From Streptomyces drozdowiczii (lineage in GTDB: Bacteria; Actinomycetota; Actinomycetes; Streptomycetales; Streptomycetaceae), in NCBI RefSeq assembly GCF_026167665.1, contig NZ_CP098740.1, forward strand, positions 6,324,001-6,388,000: a DNA stretch of 64,000 bases, given 5' to 3'. The notes under the pieces are model-generated. The model was not told where the DNA came from and ran no database searches. It saw nothing but the letters and a program-made list of their open reading frames with translations. Every line of letters begins with the position of its first letter. Within the stretch, counting starts at the first letter, position 1. Positions 58,159 through 64,000 of the stretch are shown here, in pieces. Made by a program: the position numbers and the translations under genes.

Positions 58159-58893
58159 TCAGCGTCCGCCCGACACCCGCAGCACCGTTCCCGTCGTGTA
58201 CGAGGCGTCCGGGGAGAGCAGCCAGGCGACGGCAGCCGCGATCTCGTCCGGTTCGCCGGGGCGGCCGAGCGGGGTGCTGGGGCCCAGCTTGTCGGGGCGG
58301 GCCGGGTCCGCGTGGAATTCGGTGCGGATGACGCCGGGGGCGACCGCGTTGACGCGGATGCCGGACGGGCCGACCTCCTTGGACAGGCCGACGGTCATCG
58401 TGTCGACGGCCCCCTTGGCGGCGGCGTAGTGCACGTACTCGCCGGGGCTGCCCAGCGTGGCGGCGGCCGAGGACACGTTGACGATCGCCCCGCCGCCCGA
58501 GGCCGTCATGGAGCGGACCGCGCGGCGCGCGCAGAGCAGGTAGCCGAGGACGTTGACCTCCAGGGCGCGCCGCATGCCCGCCGCGTCGGCTTCGGCCAGC
58601 GGGCCGACCGGGCCGCTCATGCCCGCGTTGTTGACCAGGCCGGTGACCGGGCCCAGCTCGGCGGCGGCGGTGTCGAAGAGGCGGTCCACGTCCGCCTCGT
58701 CCGCCGTGTCCGCCCGGACCGTCACGCAGCGCCGCCCCGTCCCCCGTACCGCCTCGGCGACCTGCTCCGCCGCATCGGCGTCCGAGCGGTAGGCCAGCGC
58801 GATGTCATGGCCCTCGTCCGCCAGCCGTACGCAGACCGCCGCGCCGATGCCGCGGCTGCCTCCGGTGACCACGGTGACCGGTTGACCGTTCAT
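58159..58893 (-). CDS. SDR family oxidoreductase
   Basis: 244 residues from the ATG at 58893. The cofactor motif TGGSRGIG (about residues 8-15), NNAG in LVNNAGMSGP, catalytic Ser in NVSSAA and YxxxK in YVHYAAAKGAV are complete, with the FabG-like PGVIRTEF after the active site. Classical NAD(P)H-dependent reductase, 3-oxoacyl-reductase-like. A short run of genes in the same direction surrounds it, without evidence of a shared pathway. Confidence 0.9.
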   Translation of the reverse strand: MNGQPVTVVTGGSRGIGAAVCVRLADEGHDIALAYRSDADAAEQVAEAVRGTGRRCVTVRADTADEADVDRLFDTAAAELGPVTGLVNNAGMSGPVGPLAEADAAGMRRALEVNVLGYLLCARRAVRSMTASGGGAIVNVSSAAATLGSPGEYVHYAAAKGAVDTMTVGLSKEVGPSGIRVNAVAPGVIRTEFHADPARPDKLGPSTPLGRPGEPDEIAAAVAWLLSPDASYTTGTVLRVSGGR

Positions 58894-58979
58894 GGCAGGC
58901 CCCACTTCCCTCGTACTCGCTTGCGGAGTCATCGTAGGCGCGGGTGATCATCCACCCCGGAGGGGGCCGGAACGCGGCG

Positions 58980-59017
58980 GTGGACTGTCACCCACTCATG
59001 GAAGAGTGACAGTCCAC
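58980..59017 (-). terminator. Terminator after the 55-residue gene
   Basis: A perfect 12-bp stem (GTGGACTGTCAC with GTGACAGTCCAC) and 14-nt loop lie 20 nt past the stop of the small gene at 59037. Confidence 0.8.
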
Positions 59018-59036
59018 CGGTCTGTGCGGCCCGCTC

Positions 59037-59204
59037 TCAGACGGGCATGCCGTCCGGCCGCTCGCTCTGCTCCTGGAGCTTGCGGGCCTTCTCCTGGAGG
59101 CGGCGGCGCTGCTCCGGGTCGCTGGTGCGCTCCGCGGCCTCGGTCAGGTGCCGCGCCTTCTCGCGCATCTGCTGGGCTCGGTTCACCTCTCGTGCAACGC
59201 TCAT
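59037..59204 (-). CDS. Small charged helical protein, DUF6381-like
   Basis: 55 residues, easily missed because of its size. GAGGAG lies 5 nt before the ATG, and a strong hairpin follows the stop. The sequence is rich in Arg, Glu, Gln and Lys (REVNRAQQMREKARHLTE, DPEQRRRLQEKARKLQEQ), predicting two amphipathic helices with a break at SDP. It matches my memory of the short Streptomyces-specific DUF6381 proteins, whose function is unknown. Confidence 0.8.
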   Translation of the reverse strand: MSVAREVNRAQQMREKARHLTEAAERTSDPEQRRRLQEKARKLQEQSERPDGMPV

Positions 59205-59354
59205 CGTCACTCCTCGGGGACGGTAGGGGAGAGCGGGCCCCTTCAGAGAAGCAGTGCCCCGTCACCGACGCACGCCGAAGCATCACCCAATGTGAAGGCC
59301 GCAGGTGGGGGCGGGCGGACCGAACCGGTCCCGCGCGCTGGCATGATCGAGGGT

Positions 59355-60041
59355 ATGAACGAGCGCATGATCGCCGCGTGTGACGGGGCGTCGAAGGGTA
59401 ATCCGGGGCCGGCCGCCTGGGCCTATGTGGTGGCCGACGCCGAGGGCCGTCCCCAGCGGTGGGAGGCGGGGCCGCTCGGCACCGCCACCAACAACGTCGC
59501 CGAGCTCACCGCCCTCCAGGAGCTCCTGGAGTCCGTGGACCCCGCCGTGGCGCTCGAGGTCCGGATGGACTCGCAGTACGCGATGAACGCGGTCACCAAG
59601 TGGCTGCCCGGCTGGAAGCGCAACGGCTGGAAGACCTCGGGCGGCAAGCCCGTCGCCAACCGCGAGCTGGTCACCCGCATCGACGCGCTCCTGACCGGGC
59701 GCGCCGTGACCTTCGTCTACGTGCCCGCCCACCAGGTCGACGGCGACCCGCTCAACGCGCTGGCCGACCAGGCCGCCAGCGAGGTCGCCGTCAGCCAGAG
59801 CGCCGCCGGCACCGCGTACGGCTCGGCCACCCCCGTCCCGGCGCCCTCCCGCGCCACCGAGGGCCGCCGGACCGGCGCGACGGCGAAGAAGAGCGCGCCA
59901 CGGAAGACCGGCAGCGGGGCCACCATCCGCGCCAAGTTCGCCGGCCGCTGCCACTGCGGACGGCCCTACGCGGCCAAGGACATGATCGCGAAGAACGACC
60001 ACGGCTGGGGCCACCCGGAGTGCCGCACCGCCTCCGCCTGA
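59355..60041 (+). CDS. rnhA: Ribonuclease HI with C-terminal extension
   Basis: 228 residues from the ATG at 59355, chosen by similarity to the common N-terminus (NERMIAACDGASKGNPGPAAW); ATGs at 59343 and 59367 are alternatives. The catalytic acidic residues are visible: Asp in ACDGASKGNPGP, Glu in NNVAELTAL, Asp in VRMDSQYAM and a late Asp in ALADQA. It degrades RNA in RNA:DNA hybrids. After about residue 145 comes a Ser/Ala/Thr linker and a tail with CHCGRPY and H-PEC, a possible four-ligand metal site also used in handling nucleic acid. Confidence 0.92.
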   Translation: MNERMIAACDGASKGNPGPAAWAYVVADAEGRPQRWEAGPLGTATNNVAELTALQELLESVDPAVALEVRMDSQYAMNAVTKWLPGWKRNGWKTSGGKPVANRELVTRIDALLTGRAVTFVYVPAHQVDGDPLNALADQAASEVAVSQSAAGTAYGSATPVPAPSRATEGRRTGATAKKSAPRKTGSGATIRAKFAGRCHCGRPYAAKDMIAKNDHGWGHPECRTASA

Positions 60042-60084
60042 GGGCGGCTCTTCCCGGCCGACTCCCCCCGTAGGCCCACCGGAT

Positions 60085-60115
60085 GGGGCGATCCGCCCGC
60101 GCGGCGGGCCGCCCC
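60085..60115 (+). terminator. Possible terminator after RNase HI
   Basis: GGGGC...GCCCC enclosing GCCCGC-gcg-GCGGGC forms a nested hairpin about 45 nt after the rnhA stop. The stem is interrupted, so this is a weak call. The rest of 60042-60191 shows no other feature. Confidence 0.4.
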
Positions 60116-60191
60116 GTGCCATGATGCGCTCCGGTGGCGCGCGGGGAGCGCCGCCGGGGAGCGGTGGCGACACCGGGACGCTGGGGGGCGC

Positions 60192-60923
60192 ATGGAAACC
60201 ACGACGACGGTGCTCGGCCGGCTGCGCGGCGCGCAGAAGACGGCCAAGGGGGTCTCGCTCTACTCGCGGTACGTGAACCGCCCGGCCGGCCGTGTCTTCG
60301 CCGCCGCCGCGTACCGGCTCGGCATGACGCCCAATCAGGTCACCCTGACCAGCGCGGCGTTCACCTTCACCGCCCTCGCCTGCGTGGCGCTGGTGCGCCC
60401 CGGCCCCGGGGCGGCCGTCCTGGTGTACCTCGGTCTCGCCGTGGGCTTCGCCCTCGACTCGGCCGACGGGCAGCTCGCCCGGCTGACCGGGCGCGGCGGG
60501 CCAGACGGCGAGTGGCTGGACCATGTGGTCGACTGCGCCAAGATGATCCTGGTCCACACCGCCGTACTGATTGCGTTCCACCGGTACTTCACACTGCCCG
60601 GCGACGGCTGGCTGCTGCTGCCGCTCGGCTTCCTGTTCGTCGCCGTGCTGACCTTCTGCGCGGGGCTGCTGCGCGAACAGCTCGGCAAGGCGGCGGCGCC
60701 CGGCGCGCCGCCGGCGCCCGGGCCCGCCGCCCCGCCGTCCCGGCTGCGGGCCGTGGCGCTGCTGCCCGCCGACTACGGCGTGTTCTGCCTGGTCTTCCTG
60801 CTGCTCGGCGACGAGACGGCGTTCCGGACCGGATACGCCGTACTCGCCGCCGTGCACGCGCTGTTCCTCGTCCTGTTCCTGGGCAAGTGGTTCAGGGAGC
60901 TGAAAGCGCTCCGGGCGCACTGA
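60192..60923 (+). CDS. CDP-alcohol phosphatidyltransferase family membrane enzyme
   Basis: 243 residues with about five to six membrane helices. The signature DSADGQLARLTGRGGPDGEWLDHVVD (about residues 94-119) is the D-x2-D-G-x2-A-R-x8-G-x3-D-x3-D active site that binds the CDP group and Mg2+. It moves a phosphoalcohol from a CDP-alcohol to a lipid or polyol at the membrane. It converges on a cytidylyltransferase gene and overlaps it by 32 nt, which suggests that the partner makes its CDP-activated substrate. Product unknown. Confidence 0.88.
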   Translation: METTTTVLGRLRGAQKTAKGVSLYSRYVNRPAGRVFAAAAYRLGMTPNQVTLTSAAFTFTALACVALVRPGPGAAVLVYLGLAVGFALDSADGQLARLTGRGGPDGEWLDHVVDCAKMILVHTAVLIAFHRYFTLPGDGWLLLPLGFLFVAVLTFCAGLLREQLGKAAAPGAPPAPGPAAPPSRLRAVALLPADYGVFCLVFLLLGDETAFRTGYAVLAAVHALFLVLFLGKWFRELKALRAH

Positions 60924-61338
60924 CGAGCGTGTCCAGCGCCCGGCGCAACTGCGTGCTGGAGGTGTGCATGGTGTACGGGAAGTACACCACCTCCACCCCC
61001 ACGTCGGCGAAGTCGCGTTCGAGCTTTCTGCCCTTGTCCGTGTCCCGCCAGTCGTCCCCCTTGAAGATGACGTCGAACCTGACCTGCTGCCAAGTCTCGA
61101 CCTTCTCCGGCACGGTCTCCACGAAGGCGGCGTCCACGTACCGCACGCTCCGCACGATCTCCAGCCGTTCCGGGAGCGGGATCACCGGCCGGTGTCCCTT
61201 GGCGAGCGTGGCCATCTCGTCGGAGACGACCCCCGCGACCAGGTAGTCGCACTGGCTGCGCGCATGACGAAGGATATTGAGGTGTCCCACATGGAACAGG
61301 TCGTAGACCCCTGGCGCGTAACCGACCCTGTGCACCAT
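60892..61338 (-). CDS. Cytidylyltransferase, glycerol-3-phosphate type (TagD-like)
   Basis: 148 residues from the ATG at 61338 (GGGGAAAG upstream); a longer frame to 61356 lacks a ribosome binding site. The HxGH motif is in GVYDLFHVGHLNILRHA and the late TSSTQLRR corresponds to the ISTSxxR motif, with FDVIFKGDDW between. Such enzymes join CTP and a phosphoalcohol to give a CDP-alcohol. It is convergent with the CDP-alcohol transferase and next to a polysaccharide locus, so both may build a cell-surface lipid or polymer. Confidence 0.88.
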   Translation of the reverse strand: MVHRVGYAPGVYDLFHVGHLNILRHARSQCDYLVAGVVSDEMATLAKGHRPVIPLPERLEIVRSVRYVDAAFVETVPEKVETWQQVRFDVIFKGDDWRDTDKGRKLERDFADVGVEVVYFPYTMHTSSTQLRRALDTLVSAPGALSAP

Positions 61339-61504
61339 CTGTTCTTTCCCCCCCACGGTGAACGCAATGTCCGCGATAGTCCAACGACCTTACTGCGAAG
61401 ACCACTTGCTCATCTCATGAACGGATAAGCTCGCTTTTGGGGCTGTTCCTCGGTGGACACAGTCGGTGGAACACAGGTGGCTCCGGGGGGAAGGCGATCG
61501 TCCG

Positions 61505-62767
61505 ATGGCAGACGAAGAGCACCACAGACCGTTCGAGCGGCGCCGGCTGCTCGTGGTCTCCACGAACTACGCGCCGGAGCTGACGGGCATCGGCCCGTAC
61601 GCCGCCCAGCTCGCCGAGCACTGGGCCGCGTCCGGCGCCGACACCCATGTGCTCGCGGGCATGCCGCACTACCCGGCGTGGCGGACCGACGCGGCCTACC
61701 GGGGGGTGTGGCGCACCGAGGAGCGGCGCGCGGGTGTCACCGTGCACCGCAGGCGCCACTACGTGCCGCCCCGGCAGAGCGCCCTGCGCAGAGCCGCCTT
61801 CGAGGGGAGCGTCCTGGCACACGGCCTCCTCGCGCCGCCCGGCGTCCGGCCCGACGCGGTGGTCGCCCAGATGCCCAGCCTCGCCGGCGGGGTCATCGGC
61901 GCCCGCCTCGCCCGCCGCCACCGGGTGCCGTACATCCCCGTCGTCCAGGACCTGATGGGTGCCGCCGCGGCCCAGAGCGGCATCCGGGGCGGGGACAGGG
62001 CGGCGGCCCTCGCGGCGAGGGCCGAGCGGTTCGCGCTGCGCTCCGCGACCCTCGTCGGCGTCATCCACGAGAGCTTCGTGCCCCGGGTCACCGCCTACGG
62101 GGTGGACCCGAGCCGCATCCGCACGGTGCCCAACTGGAGCCATGTGAGCACCCCTTCGGCCGACCGCGCCGCGACCAGGGCCCGGCTCGGCTGGCGCGAG
62201 GACACCCCCGTCGTCCTGCACTCCGGCAACATGGGCCTCAAACAGGGCCTGGAGGTCCTGGTCGACGCGGCCCGGCTCGCCCCCGAGATCCGGATCGTCC
62301 TGATGGGCGACGGCAATCAGCGCGACGCCCTGCGCGCCCGCGCCGCCGGGCTGCCCAACCTCGACTTCCTCCCCCCGGCCGACGCGGCGGAGTTCACCGA
62401 CATCCTGGCCGCCGCCGACGTCCTCGCCGTCACCCAGCGCGCCTCGGTGCTCGACATGAGCGTGCCCTCGAAGCTCACCTCCTACTTCGTGTCGGGGCGC
62501 CCCGTCGTCGCCTCCGTGGCCGAGGAGGGCGGCACCGCCGAGGAGGTGCGGCGCTCCGGGGCCGCGCTCCTCGTCGCACCCGAGGACCCGGCCGCCGTGC
62601 TCGGCGCCGTCCGCAAACTGGTCGAGTCACCCGCCGAGGCCGACGCGCTCGGCGCCAACGGGCCGCGCTACGTGGCCCGCCATCTGGGCCGGGAAGCGGC
62701 GCTGGCCCGCTTCGACGCCCTGCTCACCGAGGCCCTGCGGGACGGCCGGGAAGGCCCACGCCGATGA
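61505..62767 (+). CDS. Glycosyltransferase family 4, WcaI-like
   Basis: 420 residues from the ATG at 61505 (in-frame ATG at 61466 also possible). GT-B fold: N-terminal LLVVSTNYAPELTGIGPYAAQLAEHW and C-terminal VVLHSGNMGLKQGLEVLVDAARLAPEIRIVLMGDG with the sugar-nucleotide region SVPSKLTSYFVSGRPVVASV. The layout resembles colanic-acid-type WcaI. It adds a sugar to a lipid-linked exopolysaccharide unit. It overlaps the next gene (ATGA). The 166 nt before it (61339-61504) hold no feature I can support. Confidence 0.88.
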   Translation: MADEEHHRPFERRRLLVVSTNYAPELTGIGPYAAQLAEHWAASGADTHVLAGMPHYPAWRTDAAYRGVWRTEERRAGVTVHRRRHYVPPRQSALRRAAFEGSVLAHGLLAPPGVRPDAVVAQMPSLAGGVIGARLARRHRVPYIPVVQDLMGAAAAQSGIRGGDRAAALAARAERFALRSATLVGVIHESFVPRVTAYGVDPSRIRTVPNWSHVSTPSADRAATRARLGWREDTPVVLHSGNMGLKQGLEVLVDAARLAPEIRIVLMGDGNQRDALRARAAGLPNLDFLPPADAAEFTDILAAADVLAVTQRASVLDMSVPSKLTSYFVSGRPVVASVAEEGGTAEEVRRSGAALLVAPEDPAAVLGAVRKLVESPAEADALGANGPRYVARHLGREAALARFDALLTEALRDGREGPRR

Positions 62768-64000
62768 CCGAACCGATCCGCGCCCTGGACGAGCAGGACG
62801 AACCCGCCCTGCTCCGGGACCAGTTCCGCCAGCTCCTGCGCTACCGGACCCTGCTCGTCACCGGTGTGCTCCTCGGACTCCTGGGCAGCGGCTGGCTCGC
62901 CCTGAGCGGGGAGGACACCTACGCGGCCACCGGCGAGGTGTCCGTACGGTCCGCCACCTCCGACCCCTTCGCCGCCGGGGCCTCCGCCGACAAGGGCATC
63001 AACATCGGCTCCGAACGCCAGACCGCCGTCAGCGACGCCGTGGGCACCATCGCGGCCGGCGCGCTCGCCAAACAGGGCGACACCGTCGAGGTCGGCGCCC
63101 TGCTCTCCGGGCTCCAGGTCACCAACCCGCCCAACACCCTCGTCCTCAAGTTCGCCTACACCGGCCGCACCCCCGAGCAGGCCAGGGCCCGGGCCGAAGC
63201 CCTCGCCGAGGCCTATCTGGAGATACGCCGGGAGCGCACCGAGGACAGCATCGACAACATGGTCGACGGCTACCGCGCCCAGCTCAAACCCCTCACCGAA
63301 CAGCGCGACCGGCTCGCCGAGCAGGAGACCGGCACCGGCGACGACGTCTCCAGCGCCCGCGCCAACCTCATCGTCGCGATCTCCGCGCTCAACCAGAAGG
63401 TCTCCGAACTCCGCGCCCTGGACACCACACCCGGCTACCTCAACAAGAAGCCCGTCGCCCCGCAGCACCCCACCGGGGCGGGCCTGCCGCTCCTCCTCGG
63501 ACTCGGCGGCGTCGTCGGACTCGCCCTCGGGCTGCTGATGTCCTGGGTGCGGCTCGTCTTCGACCCGGCCGTCCGCTCCACCAGGGAACTCGTCCGCTCC
63601 CTGGGCGCCCCGCTGCTCGGCACCCTGCCCCGGGAGCGCGCGACCGCCGGCACGCTGCTCGCGATCGGCCGCCCCGGCAGCAGGCTCGCCGAGGAGTACC
63701 GGGCGGTCGCCTTCCGGCTGGCCTACGACCCGTCCTTCGCCGAACGCCGCCGCCTCCTGGTGACCGCGCCCCGGGGCGACAACGACATGGCGCGGGCCGC
63801 CGCCGCCAACCTCGCCGCCGCCTTCGCCGAGATGGGCCGCGACGTCCTGCTGGTCGAGGCCGATCTGCGGACCCCGTCCCTGGCCGACGATCTCGGCGCC
63901 GCCCACCCGGGCCGCAGCCCCCGCTGGGCGACGGGCAACCAGGACCGCGGCTGGCCGTCCGACAGCCGGGCCAACGTCGACGTGCCGGGGTCCGGCGCCT
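62764..64000 (+). CDS. Wzz-type chain-length determinant fused to a BY-kinase-like domain (partial, cut by window end)
   Basis: 412 residues visible with no stop before the window ends. Helix 1 about residues 27-48 (TLLVTGVLLGLLGSGWLAL), a long extracytoplasmic part with coiled-coil character (EQRDRLAEQETGTGDD), helix 2 about 240-260 (GLPLLLGLGGVVGLALGLLM), then a cytoplasmic domain with EEYRAVAFRLAYD and RLLVTAPRGDND where BY-kinases have Walker A. The visible loop lacks GKS/T (PRGDNDMARAAAA), so the kinase part may be degenerate. LLVEADLRTPS corresponds to Walker A'. It controls polysaccharide chain length or export with the upstream glycosyltransferase. Confidence 0.85.
   Translation, partial: MTEPIRALDEQDEPALLRDQFRQLLRYRTLLVTGVLLGLLGSGWLALSGEDTYAATGEVSVRSATSDPFAAGASADKGINIGSERQTAVSDAVGTIAAGALAKQGDTVEVGALLSGLQVTNPPNTLVLKFAYTGRTPEQARARAEALAEAYLEIRRERTEDSIDNMVDGYRAQLKPLTEQRDRLAEQETGTGDDVSSARANLIVAISALNQKVSELRALDTTPGYLNKKPVAPQHPTGAGLPLLLGLGGVVGLALGLLMSWVRLVFDPAVRSTRELVRSLGAPLLGTLPRERATAGTLLAIGRPGSRLAEEYRAVAFRLAYDPSFAERRRLLVTAPRGDNDMARAAAANLAAAFAEMGRDVLLVEADLRTPSLADDLGAAHPGRSPRWATGNQDRGWPSDSRANVDVPGSGA

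Overview
The window looks like a chromosomal stretch of a Streptomyces. GC content is very high, many genes start with GTG or TTG, operons are tightly packed with ATGA/GTGA overlaps, and iron-regulated promoters carry DtxR/DmdR-type iron boxes. I see no rRNA, tRNA, CRISPR array, insertion sequence or phage gene.

Left flank (1-8.2 kb): an MHS-family MFS carrier, a TetR regulator divergent from a DHA2 drug exporter, an acyl-CoA oxidase/dehydrogenase-like flavoprotein, a methyltransferase divergent from a second TetR regulator (with a clear palindrome between them), and a PlsC-like acyltransferase.

Iron island (about 8.2-50.4 kb): the centre of the window is a double siderophore locus bounded by iron boxes. 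The left half has isochorismate synthase, a free aryl carrier protein, a siderophore-interacting reductase with a His-rich tail, a complete Fe-siderophore ABC importer, a 3327-residue NRPS (C-A-T-E-C-A-T-E-C) and an MFS exporter. The right half matches the coelichelin cluster gene for gene: formyltransferase (cchA), ornithine N-hydroxylase (cchB), importer (cchC-F), half-exporter (cchG), trimodular NRPS (cchH, A-T-E-C-A-T-E-C-A-T), half-exporter (cchI), Fes-like esterase (cchJ) and MbtH protein (cchK). The specificity residues of the three CchH A domains read as formyl-hydroxy-Orn, Thr and hydroxy-Orn. An ArgA-like acetyltransferase and an extra acetylglutamate kinase with its own iron box close the island and probably feed ornithine.

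Main hypothesis: the first NRPS ends in an orphan C domain and CchH begins without one. Together they could form one assembly line making an aryl-capped pentapeptide (aryl-D-X1-D-X2-D-fhOrn-D-Thr-hOrn), a mixed catecholate (or phenolate)/hydroxamate siderophore. Genes for the later steps of dihydroxybenzoate or salicylate synthesis and for aryl activation are not in the window and would have to act from elsewhere.

Right flank (50.5-64 kb): pyruvate carboxylase, an IclR regulator, an ATP-dependent DNA ligase, small and secreted proteins, a methyltransferase, a HAD-like protein, an SDR oxidoreductase, a 55-residue protein, RNase HI, a CDP-alcohol phosphotransferase with a cytidylyltransferase, and the start of a polysaccharide locus (glycosyltransferase and Wzz/tyrosine-kinase-like gene, cut by the window end).

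Sequence quality: at least five genes or gene segments (three sites in cchH, one each in the IclR and HAD genes) show -1 frameshifts, each exactly at a G/C homopolymer that is one base short. I read these as consensus errors, so the genes are annotated as functional with a warning.
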